Under the pieces are notes generated by a model. The model made no database searches. It saw only the letters and a program-made list of their open reading frames with translations, and was not told the DNA's origin. Shown here piece by piece: positions 51,911 through 60,513 of a stretch of DNA of 64,000 nt. The position numbers and the translations under genes are program-made. This stretch comes from Paucibacter_B soli (GTDB lineage: Bacteria; Pseudomonadota; Gammaproteobacteria; Burkholderiales; Burkholderiaceae_C): assembly GCF_037482845.1 (NCBI RefSeq), contig NZ_JBBHJW010000005.1, forward strand, positions 310,001 to 374,000, in the 5' to 3' direction. How positions within the stretch are numbered: position 1 is the stretch's first letter; each line of letters starts with the position of its first letter.

Positions 51911-53299
51911 ATGAGCAGCCTCCCACCCGCATCCAGTTCCACGCCCGCCAGCCCCGCGGCCGCCTCCGAGCATGACCTGCCCGGCTACATCGGCAAATAC
52001 CGCGTGCTGCGGCGTCTGGGCGAGGGTGCCACCAGCGATGTGTTCCTGGCGCTGGACGAATTCCGAGGCATCGAAGTAGCGATCAAGCGGGTGCGCTCCT
52101 GGGCCATGGTGAGCCGCAATGGCCCCGACGGCGCGCAGATGACGAGTCGCTTCTTCGCTGCCGAGGCGGCCCTGGCCGGCCGGCTGCAGCATCCCAATGT
52201 GGTGCAGATCCTGGACGCCGTGCCCGAGCCCGATTCGCCCTATCTGGTGATGGAGTATGTGCAGGGCGTGACGCTCAAGCATTTCTGCCGCAGCGACCGC
52301 CTGCTGCCGCTGGACCAGATCGTCGAGCTGGGTTTCAAGTGCGCGATGGCGTTGGGCTATGTGTTCCGCCAGGGCCTGATCCACCGCGACGTGAAGCCGG
52401 CCAATCTGCTCGCGGTTCTGGACGGGCAGGGCGAGCTCACCGATGTGAAGGTGAGCGATTTCGGCAGCGCGCTCAACCTCAATTCCGACAGCACCCAGGT
52501 GCACCGTGTTGGCTCGCTGGCCTATATGCCGCCCGAGCAGATCGAGGGCGGCGACGTCGGTTGCCATGCCGACATCTATGCCCTGGGCGCGGTGCTCTAC
52601 CACCTGGTGGCCGGGCGCCCGCCCTTCGATGCGCCGAGCCAGATGGCGCTGATGCACCAGATCTACCACCAGGCGCCGCAGACCCTGGTGGGGCTGCGCA
52701 GCGGCGTTACGCCCGAGCTGGATGCGGTGATTCTGAGGGCGCTGGCCAAGCACCCGGGCGAGCGCTACCCCGACTGGGACGGCTTTGCGCGCGCCCTCTC
52801 CGGCCTGGTGGCGAACCAGCTGGTGCCGCTGGCACGGCTTTACGAGGTGAAGGACTCGGAGCGCTTCAACCTGCTGCGCGACCTGGAGTTCTTCGCGGCC
52901 TTCGGCGATGTGGAGCTGTGGGAGGTGGTGCACCGCGCGCGCTGGCGCCGCTATCCCGAAGGGCATGCGCTCTACAAGAAGGGCCAGCAAGGCAACAGCT
53001 TTCACATCATTGCCCAGGGCGAGGTGGAGGTCTTCCGCGACGGCAACAAGGTGGCGACCCTGGGCCTGGGTACCTCGGTGGGCGAGATGGCCTATTTGTC
53101 GCCCAACCCTGAGCTGCGCCGCCACAGCACCGACATCCGCGTGACGCAGATCTGCACCACCATCTCCTTCACGCCCGAGTCCCTGGCCTTGCTGAGCCCG
53201 GAATGCCAGCACCGCTTCGACCGCGCCTTCATCCAGGTGCTGGTGCGGCGCCTGCATGCGGCGCATGAGGCCTTGGCGCATCCGCGCCGCATCATGTAG
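51911..53299 (+). CDS. Ser/Thr protein kinase fused to cyclic-nucleotide-binding domain
   Basis: A 462-residue cytoplasmic protein. The eukaryotic-type kinase domain (about 28-300) has the glycine loop LGEGATSDVF, ATP-binding Lys59 (EVAIKRV), catalytic Asp160 in HRDVKPANLL, DFG at 183-185, and PPEQ/DIYALGAVLYHLVAGRPPF. After a linker, residues about 330-450 form a cNMP-binding beta-roll (YPEGHALYKKGQQGNSFHII, then GEVEVFRDGNKVATLGLG and SVGEMAYLSP). In catabolite-type domains the phosphate-binding loop carries GE(I/M)AL and an Arg; here GEMAYLSPNPELRRHST keeps the Glu, with Arg displaced. No membrane segment is seen. The ligand and targets are unknown. Confidence 0.9.
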   Translation: MSSLPPASSSTPASPAAASEHDLPGYIGKYRVLRRLGEGATSDVFLALDEFRGIEVAIKRVRSWAMVSRNGPDGAQMTSRFFAAEAALAGRLQHPNVVQILDAVPEPDSPYLVMEYVQGVTLKHFCRSDRLLPLDQIVELGFKCAMALGYVFRQGLIHRDVKPANLLAVLDGQGELTDVKVSDFGSALNLNSDSTQVHRVGSLAYMPPEQIEGGDVGCHADIYALGAVLYHLVAGRPPFDAPSQMALMHQIYHQAPQTLVGLRSGVTPELDAVILRALAKHPGERYPDWDGFARALSGLVANQLVPLARLYEVKDSERFNLLRDLEFFAAFGDVELWEVVHRARWRRYPEGHALYKKGQQGNSFHIIAQGEVEVFRDGNKVATLGLGTSVGEMAYLSPNPELRRHSTDIRVTQICTTISFTPESLALLSPECQHRFDRAFIQVLVRRLHAAHEALAHPRRIM

Positions 53300-53396
53300 C
53301 GTGGTGCCGACGGTGCTTGAGGGTCAGGCCTTGCTGTGTTGGAATGCCCTTGGCAATTGCTGCCACTTCTGCCAATCCCCCAGGGAAGGAAACCCC

Positions 53397-53702
53397 ATGA
53401 AAAAGCTGTTCAGCCTGATTGCGTTCTCGCTTGCCTTTGTCGCCGGCGGCGCCCATGCGGCCGACAAGGCGCCCACCGCTCAGCAGAGCAAGATGGGCAT
53501 GTGCAACAAGGACGCCGGCGACAAGAAGGGCGACGAGCGCAAGGCCTTCATGAAGGAATGCCTGTCGGCCAAGCCCGCCGCGCCGGCTGCCTCGGGCACG
53601 CCGCAGCAGATGCGCATGAAGCAGTGCAACGTCGATGCCAAGGACAAGAAGGGCGACGAGCGCAAGGCCTTCATGAAGGAATGCCTGTCCAACAAGTCGT
53701 GA
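53397..53702 (+). CDS. PsiF-repeat periplasmic protein
   Basis: A 101-residue exported protein: signal peptide MKKLFSLIAFSLAFVAGG ending AHA, then two PsiF-type repeats (about residues 32-58 and 73-99), each with a CN-DA-DKKGDERKAF core and MKECLS end, separated by a Pro/Ala linker (AKPAAPAASGTPQQ). PsiF was first described as phosphate-starvation-inducible in E. coli; its function is unknown. A strong ribosome-binding site (GGAAGGAAA) precedes the ATG. The second repeat contains an exact 47-bp copy of part of the first. It is convergent with the LysR gene six bases away. Confidence 0.88.
   Translation: MKKLFSLIAFSLAFVAGGAHAADKAPTAQQSKMGMCNKDAGDKKGDERKAFMKECLSAKPAAPAASGTPQQMRMKQCNVDAKDKKGDERKAFMKECLSNKS
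53520..53689 (+). repeat. Exact 47-bp direct repeat inside the PsiF-like gene
   Basis: Copy 1 is 53520-53566 and copy 2 is 53643-53689, both starting GACAAGAAGGGCGACG and ending AATGCCTGTC, identical at every base. The period is 123 bases (41 codons), so the frame is kept. Bases just outside differ. Confidence 0.9.
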
Positions 53703-53708
53703 TCAGAG

Positions 53709-54620
53709 TCAGGCAGTCCGGGCCCAATAGGCCGGGCTGCCGTAGTGCTGCTTGAGGAAATCGATCCACAAGCGCACCCGCAGTGGCAGGTGCTTGCGCT
53801 GCGGGATCACCGCAAAAATGCCGTTCGGCGGCGCCGCGAAGGCGTCCAGCACGGTCTGCAAGCGGCCGGCCTGGATGTCGGCCTCCACCTCCCAGGTGCT
53901 GCGCCAGGCCAGGCCCAGACCGGCCAGGCACCAGTCGTGCAAGACCTGGCCGTCGCTGCAATCGAGCCGGCCGCTCGGCCGCGCATGGCTGAGTTCGCCG
54001 TCCACCATAAAGGCCCAGCCGCGTGTCTGGCTGGCGTCTGAGCTGAGCATCAGGCATTGGTGGCGGGCCAGTTCGCCGGGGTGTGCCGGCATGCCGGCGC
54101 GCTTCAGATAGGCGGGGCTGGCCACGCAGAGCCGGCGGTTGTCGGCCAGGCGCATGCTCACCAGGCTGGAGTCCACCAGATCGCCCACGCGCACCGCGCA
54201 GTCGAAGCCCTCGTTGACGATGTCGACCACGCGGTCGCTGAGGTTCAGCGACAGGCTCACGTCCGGATGCAGGGCCAGGAACTCGGGCACCAGGGGCGCC
54301 AGGTGGCGGCGCCCGAAGCCGGCCGGTGCGGTGATGCGCAAATGCCCTGCGGCCTTGATGCCGCCGGCGCTGACGCTGGCCTCGGCATTCGCGAAATCCA
54401 CCAGCAGGCGCTGGCAATCCTCCAGAAAAGCCGTGCCCTCATGGGTGAGGGTGAGCTTGCGGGTGGTGCGCACCAGCAGCTTGACGCCCAGGCGCGCTTC
54501 CAGCGCGTCGATGCGTCGACCCATCACCGCGGGCGCCACCCCCTCGGCCTGGGCGGCGGCGGTGAGGCTGCCCTTGGTGGCCACGGAGACGAAAGACTCG
54601 ATCTGCTTGAGACGATCCAT
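53709..54620 (-). CDS. LysR-family transcriptional regulator next to glcB
   Basis: A 303-residue LysR-type regulator: N-terminal winged helix-turn-helix (LKQIESFVSVATKGSLTAAA, then MGRRIDALEARLGVKLLVR, residues about 4-50) and a substrate-binding-like effector domain from about 90 (GHLRITAPAGFGRRHL, DVSLSLNLSDRVVDIVNEGF). It is divergent from glcB with 168 bases between starts, and a perfect palindrome lies in that gap, so it very probably controls glcB, its own gene, or both. The inducer is unknown; a glyoxylate-pathway or related C2 metabolite would fit. Confidence 0.92.
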   Translation of the reverse strand: MDRLKQIESFVSVATKGSLTAAAQAEGVAPAVMGRRIDALEARLGVKLLVRTTRKLTLTHEGTAFLEDCQRLLVDFANAEASVSAGGIKAAGHLRITAPAGFGRRHLAPLVPEFLALHPDVSLSLNLSDRVVDIVNEGFDCAVRVGDLVDSSLVSMRLADNRRLCVASPAYLKRAGMPAHPGELARHQCLMLSSDASQTRGWAFMVDGELSHARPSGRLDCSDGQVLHDWCLAGLGLAWRSTWEVEADIQAGRLQTVLDAFAAPPNGIFAVIPQRKHLPLRVRLWIDFLKQHYGSPAYWARTA

Positions 54621-54658
54621 GGCGGTGGATTGTGCTACCGCCGGGATGCAAACAGCCT

Positions 54659-54683
54659 AATGAAACTAGAAAGCCGTTTCATT
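54659..54683. promoter_or_regulatory. Candidate LysR operator between lysR and glcB
   Basis: AATGAAAC (54659-54666) and GTTTCATT (54676-54683) form a perfect 8-bp inverted repeat with a 9-base spacer, in an AT-rich spot just 39 bases upstream of the lysR start and about 105 bases upstream of glcB. The two T/A-flanked halves fit the spacing of LysR recognition sites. Confidence 0.65.
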
Positions 54684-54788
54684 TGTGCAAAAAAGTCAGG
54701 GATCTAGGGCGTCGCGTCGCAGCAATTCCGCCACCGGGCTCGCGTAAATTCAGGCCCAGTTGTTGAACATCATTGCCAGGAGTCCGTC

Positions 54789-56969
54789 ATGAGCGAGCAT
54801 CGCACCACCATCCATCGCCTGCAGATCGCCAGCCCGCTGGTCCGCTTCATCGAGGATCAGGTGCTGCCGGGGACAGGTCTTGTCCCGGCCGCGTTCTGGG
54901 CCGGTTTCGACGCCATCGCGCACGAGCTGGCGCCGAAGAACCGCGCCCTGCTGGCCGAGCGTGAGCGCCTGCAGACCGCGCTGGATCAATGGCATGGCGC
55001 GCATCCCGGTCCGATCCAGGACATGCCGGCCTATCGCGCCTTCCTGGAGCAGATCGGCTACCTGGTGCCGCAGCCCGCGAACGTGCAGGTCAGCACCGCT
55101 AACGTCGATGCCGAGCTGGCCCTGCAGGCCGGCCCGCAGCTGGTGGTGCCTATCCTGAATGCGCGCTATGCGCTGAACGCGGCCAATGCACGCTGGGGCT
55201 CGCTGTACGACGCGCTCTACGGCACCGACGCGATCCCCGAGACCGATGGTGCCGAACGCGCCGGCGCTTCCTACAACCCGGTGCGCGGCGCCAAGGTGAT
55301 TGCCTATGCGCGCCGTGTGCTGGACCAGGCCGCGCCGCTGGCCGGCGGCCTGTCACATACCCAGGCCGCGGCCTACTGCGTCGAAGGCGGCCAATTGGTG
55401 GTGGAGTTGATCGGCGGTGGCCGGGCCGCGCTGCAAGAAGCCGCGCAATTCGTGGGTTACCAGGGTGAGGCGGCGGCGCCCAGCGCGGTGCTGCTGGTGC
55501 ATAACGGCCTGCATCTGGACATCCAGATCAACCGCGCCACGCCGATCGGCAAGACCGACGCCGCCGGCGTCAGCGATCTGGTGCTGGAAGCGGCGCTCTC
55601 CACCATCCTCGACCTGGAGGACTCGGTCGCCGCGGTGGACGCCGAGGACAAGCTGCTGGCTTATCAAAACTGGCTGGGCATCCAGCTGGGCACGCTGACC
55701 GAAGAGGTCAGCAAGGGTGGCAAGACCTTCACGCGCGCGCTCAATGCCGACCGGCGCTACAGCGCTCCGAACGGCGGCGAGCTCGTGCTGCATGGCCGCT
55801 CGCTGATGTTCGTGCGTAATGTTGGCCACCTGATGACCAACCCGGCCATCCTGCTGGAGGGCGGCGCCGAGATCCCCGAGGGCATCATGGATGCCGTCAT
55901 CACGGTGACGATTGCGATGCATGATCTGCAAAGGCGCGGGAATTCGCGCACTGGGTCGATCTACATCGTCAAGCCCAAGATGCACGGCCCGGCCGAGGTG
56001 GCGTTTGCGGCCGAGCTGTTCGGCCGCGTCGAGGAGCTGCTGGGCCTGCCCGACAGCACCGTCAAGCTCGGCATCATGGACGAGGAGCGCCGCACCAGCG
56101 TGAACCTCAAAGCCTGCATTGCCGCGGCCAGCAGCCGCGTGGCCTTCATCAACACCGGCTTCCTGGACCGTACCGGCGACGAGATGCATACCGCCATGTT
56201 GGCGGGCCCGATGATGCGCAAGGGTGATATGAAGAGCTCGACCTGGATCCAGGCCTACGAGCGCAGCAATGTGCTGACCGGGCTGGCCTGCGGTCTGCGC
56301 GGCCGCGCCCAGATTGGCAAGGGCATGTGGGCCATGCCCGACCTTATGGCGGCGATGCTGGAGCAGAAGATCGCCCACCCCAAGGCCGGCGCGAACACCG
56401 CTTGGGTGCCCTCGCCCACCGCCGCGACCCTGCATGCCCTGCATTACCACCAGGTCAGCGTGACGGCGGTGCAGCAGGAGCTGGAAAAGGTCGACTTCGC
56501 GGCCGAACGCGATGCCATCCTCAATCAACTGCTGACCATTCCGGTGGTGGCCGAGGCGCGCTGGAGCGCAGCCGAGCGCCAGCAGGAGCTGGACAACAAT
56601 GTGCAGGGCATCCTGGGCTATGTGGTGCGCTGGGTGGACCAGGGCGTGGGCTGCTCCAAGGTGCCCGACATCCACAACATCGGCCTGATGGAAGACCGCG
56701 CCACCCTGCGCATCTCCAGCCAGCACATCGCCAACTGGCTGCACCATGGGGTGGTGAGCGAGGCCCAGGTGCGCGAGACCTTTGCCCGCATGGCCAAGGT
56801 GGTCGACGCCCAGAACGCCGACGACCCGGCCTACCAGAGCCTGGCTGCCCACCCCGAGGGCGCGGCCTTCCAGGCGGCGCTGGAGTTGGTGTTCAAGGGC
56901 AAGCAGCAACCCAGCGGCTACACCGAACCGCTGCTGCATGCGTGGCGGTTGAGGGTGAAGAATGCCTGA
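54789..56969 (+). CDS. glcB: Malate synthase G
   Basis: Condenses glyoxylate with acetyl-CoA to malate in the glyoxylate and glycolate pathways. The 726-residue monomeric G form (A form is about 530) has NARYALNAANARWGSLYDALYG, the LHLDIQINRATPIG and TILDLEDSVAAVDAEDK blocks, NGGELVLHGRSLMFVRNVGH, KPKMHGPAEVAFAAELFGR, GIMDEERRTSVNLKACI, and GFLDRTGDEMHT. All main motifs are present. An AGGAG lies about 8 bases before the ATG. Divergent from the LysR regulator. No isocitrate lyase or glycolate oxidase gene is nearby, so the glyoxylate source is encoded elsewhere. Confidence 0.97.
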   Translation: MSEHRTTIHRLQIASPLVRFIEDQVLPGTGLVPAAFWAGFDAIAHELAPKNRALLAERERLQTALDQWHGAHPGPIQDMPAYRAFLEQIGYLVPQPANVQVSTANVDAELALQAGPQLVVPILNARYALNAANARWGSLYDALYGTDAIPETDGAERAGASYNPVRGAKVIAYARRVLDQAAPLAGGLSHTQAAAYCVEGGQLVVELIGGGRAALQEAAQFVGYQGEAAAPSAVLLVHNGLHLDIQINRATPIGKTDAAGVSDLVLEAALSTILDLEDSVAAVDAEDKLLAYQNWLGIQLGTLTEEVSKGGKTFTRALNADRRYSAPNGGELVLHGRSLMFVRNVGHLMTNPAILLEGGAEIPEGIMDAVITVTIAMHDLQRRGNSRTGSIYIVKPKMHGPAEVAFAAELFGRVEELLGLPDSTVKLGIMDEERRTSVNLKACIAAASSRVAFINTGFLDRTGDEMHTAMLAGPMMRKGDMKSSTWIQAYERSNVLTGLACGLRGRAQIGKGMWAMPDLMAAMLEQKIAHPKAGANTAWVPSPTAATLHALHYHQVSVTAVQQELEKVDFAAERDAILNQLLTIPVVAEARWSAAERQQELDNNVQGILGYVVRWVDQGVGCSKVPDIHNIGLMEDRATLRISSQHIANWLHHGVVSEAQVRETFARMAKVVDAQNADDPAYQSLAAHPEGAAFQAALELVFKGKQQPSGYTEPLLHAWRLRVKNA

Positions 56970-57096
56970 CACAAGGCGACCTTCGCATGCCGTGTCAAAG
57001 GTCATGGCGCGCCACCAGGTCAGTTGCATAGGCCCAACAGGGTCCCCCTTTATGTCCAAACGTAAAGCCAACCGTTAAAGTTTGTATACGTGATTG

Positions 57097-57149
57097 CCAC
57101 TGCGCCCAGTGCGTCTTCCCACAAGGGAGAGGTCGGGCGCAGTGGTTTT
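57097..57149 (+). promoter_or_regulatory. Hairpin leader with T-run upstream of TonB-dependent receptor gene
   Basis: CCACTGCGCCC (57097-57107) is perfectly complementary to GGGCGCAGTGG (57135-57145). The 27-base loop holds a smaller CTTCCC/GGGAG stem, and TTTTATT follows directly. It ends about 30 bases before the receptor ATG at 57177. It has the form of a terminator, so either an attenuator in the receptor leader or a late terminator of glcB. Confidence 0.55.
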
Positions 57150-57176
57150 ATTGGGCCACCACCTCAGAGGGACTTC

Positions 57177-59927
57177 ATGTCGAGGACTTGTAAATTCAGC
57201 GTGATCGGCGCCGCCGTCATCGCAGCCATGGGCGCCATGTCGGCCCATGCACAAAACCAGCTCGAGCGTATCGAGATCACCGGTTCAAGCATCAAGCGCA
57301 TCGCCAGCGAAGGCGCGCTCCCGGTGCAGGTGATCAGCGCAGAACAGATCCGCGCATCGGGCGCCACCAGCGTGGCCGAAGTGATCCAGAAGCTGCCGTC
57401 GATGCAGGGCTTCACGATCGCCGATATCGCCATTGGCAGCAACTCCGGTGGCCGTGTCTCTGCCTCGATCCATGACATCGGCGAGGAGTACACGCTGGTG
57501 CTGTTGAATGGCCGTCGCGTGGCGCCGCAAGGCTCGGGTTCGGCCGTCAACCTGAACGCCATCCCCATGAGCGCCATTGAGCGCATTGAGGTGCTGACCG
57601 ACGGCGCTTCGGCCTTGTACGGCTCCGACGCCATTGCCGGTGTGGTGAACTTTGTGCTCAAGCGCAATCACCAGGGCGGTGACATCACGGCACGCGTCAA
57701 TGCGCCGCTCGAAGGTGGCGGTGAGTCCGCTACCGTGAGCGCGACCTATGGCTTTGGCGATCTTGACAAGCATGGCTTCAACCTGGTGGGTACCTTCCGC
57801 CACGATGACCAGAAGCAGATGAAGTCGGGTGAGCGCAGCTTCGCCAAGTCGGCCTGGATCCCCTTCGACTGGGCTGGCAAGAGCTATATCTATGACCGGA
57901 CCAGCGGTTTTGCCGACCCGGCCAACGCCGTGGTGACCTTCAAGCGCCTGCCTGGTGAAACGAGCGCGCTGCCTTCGTACTCGTTCAATCCTTTCCACAA
58001 GGCCAATGGCGCCAAGTGCGCGCCGAACAATTTCTACGCGCTGACCAATGTGCCCGGGGCTGCAGAGAATTGCGCGTTCGACTTCGTCAGCACGATCGAC
58101 ATCGTGCCCGAGTTCAAGCGCGATTCCGCGCTGATCGCCGGTCAGTTCAAGGTCAATGATCGTGTCAGCCTGTTCACCGATGTCGCGTACACGCGCATCA
58201 ACCTGATCGCCCGCATCGCGCCCAACCCGGTGCCGGTGACGATCCCGTTGACTTCGGGCCTGATCAACAAGTATGTCGCGCCCTATCTGAGCGCAAATCA
58301 GCTGGCCCATCTCAACACGGTGCAGGCCAACTACCGTGCCACCGATTTCGGCACGCGTGACTCGCGCACCATCACGGATTCCAAGCACTTCGTGTTTGGC
58401 GGCGATGTCGATCTGGGCAACTGGACGGCCAATGGCGCGGTGACCTGGTCGCAGAACTCTGGCGACGAGCGTTATGTCGGTGGTTACTTCCGCACCAAGG
58501 AGTTCGGCGACATCATCAAGAACGTGTCGGTGGATCCCTTCGTGCCTTCGGGCAACCAATCGGCCGCGGCTCAGCAGCTGATCGCCGGCTCGATCTTCGA
58601 CGGCACGATCCGTACCAGCTCGACCACGCTCAAGGCCGCCGACTTCCGTGCCTCGGGCGAGATTTTCAAGCTGCCCGCTGGCGCTGTCAGCCTCGGCCTG
58701 GGCGGTGACTTCCGCAACTACCACTTCAAGCAGGCGCCGTCGGCGGCGGCTGTGGCTGGCGAGATCTACAACTTCTCTGCCAATCCTGCCTATGACCTGA
58801 AGCGCGACAACATGGGTCTGTTCAGCGAGGTGCTGGTGCCCGTGGTCAAGGGGCTGGAACTGACCGGAGCGCTGCGCTACGACACCATTGGCACCATCAA
58901 GGATGCCGTCAACAACAAGACGGTGGGCCAGAAGATGAGCGCCTCGACCTACAAGGTCTCGGCTCGCTACCAGGTGTCCAACGCCCTGCTGCTGCGCAGC
59001 TCGTATGGTACCGGCTTCAAGGCGCCGTCCATGCTGTCGATTGCTCAGCCGCTGGTGAACAATGGTGTGACCGCAGCCAGCTGGCCCTGCCCATTCCCAG
59101 GAACCGATGCCTGCCGCGACATCCCCGTCACGCAGTACTACCAGCTCTCCGGCGGCAATGCCGACATGAAGCCCGAGCACTCCAAGCAGGGGACGGTTGG
59201 CATACGTTTCGAACCCAGCAATGACTTCGGCATCGGTGCCGACTACTGGCGCGTGAACATGCGCGATGCCATCAGTGCGGTGTCTGCACGTCAAGCCTTT
59301 ATGGACCCGGGCAAGTATCCCGACGTGTGGGGAACCTTCCAGGGGCCGGCTGATTTGAAGCCGACCTGGGCCTTCAAGAGCCTGTCGATCAATATCGGTC
59401 AGGCGCGCTATGCAGGTATCGACTGGGATGTGGTGACCCGTTTCAACACCCCGATGGGTCGCCTGACCACGGGTCTGACCGGCACCTACATGATCGAGTC
59501 CTCGTACACCCGGCCGGGCACGCTGGATGACTTCACCGACAGCATGGGCAAGTACGGCGAGAATGCCGCGGTGACCTTCCGCAACATCGTCCGTGCCACG
59601 GCCAAGCTCGAGACCGGTGCGTTCACCAATGCCCTGACCTTGAAGGCTCGTTCGGGCTACCAGGACATCTCGGTCAATGTGCGCGATGTCAGCACCAACA
59701 AGCTGGTGCCGGTGTCTGTGGTGGTGCCGCGTTATGCCACGCTGGACTGGCAAGGCACCTACAAGCACAACCAGGCGCTCGAGTTGCGTGCGGGTCTGAA
59801 CAATGTGTTCAACTCCAAGCCCCCCTTCACCCTGCGTGATTCGTCGGGCCACCAGGTTGGCTACGATCCTCGCTACGCGGATCCGATGATGCGAACCCTC
59901 TACGTCGAGGGTTCGTACAAGTTCTAA
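57177..59927 (+). CDS. TonB-dependent outer-membrane receptor
   Basis: A 916-residue receptor. The signal peptide (SRTCKFSVIGAAVIAAMGA ... SAHAQ) precedes a plug domain with LERIEITGSSIKRI, VAEVIQKLPSMQGFT, YTLVLLNGRRVAPQGSG and IERIEVLTDGASALYGSDAI, then the barrel and a terminal Phe (YVEGSYKF). It is a distant paralogue of the receptor at 18793-21435: the plug wording is similar and both are about 900 residues. The ligand is unknown. The start at 57177 is preferred because it gives the signal peptide and follows AGAGGGA. Codon use is slightly less GC-extreme than its neighbours. A strong terminator follows. Confidence 0.92.
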   Translation: MSRTCKFSVIGAAVIAAMGAMSAHAQNQLERIEITGSSIKRIASEGALPVQVISAEQIRASGATSVAEVIQKLPSMQGFTIADIAIGSNSGGRVSASIHDIGEEYTLVLLNGRRVAPQGSGSAVNLNAIPMSAIERIEVLTDGASALYGSDAIAGVVNFVLKRNHQGGDITARVNAPLEGGGESATVSATYGFGDLDKHGFNLVGTFRHDDQKQMKSGERSFAKSAWIPFDWAGKSYIYDRTSGFADPANAVVTFKRLPGETSALPSYSFNPFHKANGAKCAPNNFYALTNVPGAAENCAFDFVSTIDIVPEFKRDSALIAGQFKVNDRVSLFTDVAYTRINLIARIAPNPVPVTIPLTSGLINKYVAPYLSANQLAHLNTVQANYRATDFGTRDSRTITDSKHFVFGGDVDLGNWTANGAVTWSQNSGDERYVGGYFRTKEFGDIIKNVSVDPFVPSGNQSAAAQQLIAGSIFDGTIRTSSTTLKAADFRASGEIFKLPAGAVSLGLGGDFRNYHFKQAPSAAAVAGEIYNFSANPAYDLKRDNMGLFSEVLVPVVKGLELTGALRYDTIGTIKDAVNNKTVGQKMSASTYKVSARYQVSNALLLRSSYGTGFKAPSMLSIAQPLVNNGVTAASWPCPFPGTDACRDIPVTQYYQLSGGNADMKPEHSKQGTVGIRFEPSNDFGIGADYWRVNMRDAISAVSARQAFMDPGKYPDVWGTFQGPADLKPTWAFKSLSINIGQARYAGIDWDVVTRFNTPMGRLTTGLTGTYMIESSYTRPGTLDDFTDSMGKYGENAAVTFRNIVRATAKLETGAFTNALTLKARSGYQDISVNVRDVSTNKLVPVSVVVPRYATLDWQGTYKHNQALELRAGLNNVFNSKPPFTLRDSSGHQVGYDPRYADPMMRTLYVEGSYKF

Positions 59928-59948
59928 GAACCGTCGTCACCGACAAGC

Positions 59949-59976
59949 AAAAGGGCCGCATCAGCGGCCCTTTTTT
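59949..59976 (+). terminator. Rho-independent terminator after receptor gene
   Basis: AAAAGGGCCGC (59949-59959) pairs with GCGGCCCTTTT (59964-59974), with a four-base ATCA loop and a run of six Ts. On the minus strand the A-run becomes a T-run too, so it may also serve the convergent DksA-like gene. Confidence 0.88.
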
Positions 59977-60008
59977 CATCCTCTGGCGCCGTGCGGCGCC
60001 GGCACGAT

Positions 60009-60407
60009 TCAGAGGCGATGGTGCGCGTTGGGATCCCCTTGCGCGCGCTCCAGCCGGCGCTGGCACTCCAGGCACCGCAGCGCCTCGGGCTGGTGCTGCA
60101 GGCGATCGAAGGCGATGGGCTCGCCGCAGTCGCTGCATAGGCCATAGCCCTGGCCGCGCAAGCGCTGCAAGGCCTCGTTGACCTGGCGCAGCTCGTCCAG
60201 ATGGCGGTCGCTGCGAGCCAGATCCACCTCGCGGTCGGCGTCGCGGGCGGGTTCATCGTCACCATCCTGCAGCAACAGCTCGCGAGCATGCTCGGCGCGC
60301 GACTGCTCGCCCAACTGGCCGTGCAGGCTGCGCTCCAGCTCCTGCTGGCGCTGCTGCAGCAGCATTTCCAGCTGCGCATGCTGGCCGGGTGTCAGGTCTT
60401 GAGTCAT
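60009..60407 (-). CDS. DksA/TraR-family zinc-finger protein
   Basis: A 132-residue protein of the DksA/TraR type, which act in the RNA polymerase secondary channel. It has an N-terminal coiled-coil hairpin (QHAQLEMLLQQRQQELERSL; HLDELRQVNEALQRLRGQGY) and a C-terminal zinc finger with CSDCGEPI and CLECQRRLE (a C-x2-C pair each). The acidic DxxDxA-like tip sequence of true DksA is not obvious (DGDDEPARDADREVD lies near the hairpin tip), so it is a paralogue rather than the main DksA. The start at 60407 follows AAGGAG at good spacing. Confidence 0.85.
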   Translation of the reverse strand: MTQDLTPGQHAQLEMLLQQRQQELERSLHGQLGEQSRAEHARELLLQDGDDEPARDADREVDLARSDRHLDELRQVNEALQRLRGQGYGLCSDCGEPIAFDRLQHQPEALRCLECQRRLERAQGDPNAHHRL

Positions 60408-60513
60408 GGTGATACTCCTTGCATGCATGCTCGCACCGCGGCGGATTGCCTGGTTTGATGTCGGTCAACGCGGTGGGCGTCCCTAGAATGGCGGCTATTG
60501 ATGAGGAGCGAGC

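Noticed and set aside
54868..54889. Near-palindrome around GGGACAGGTCTTGTCCC
   Set aside because: It lies inside the glcB coding sequence, encodes ordinary residues (PGTGLVPAA) and has no regulatory context.
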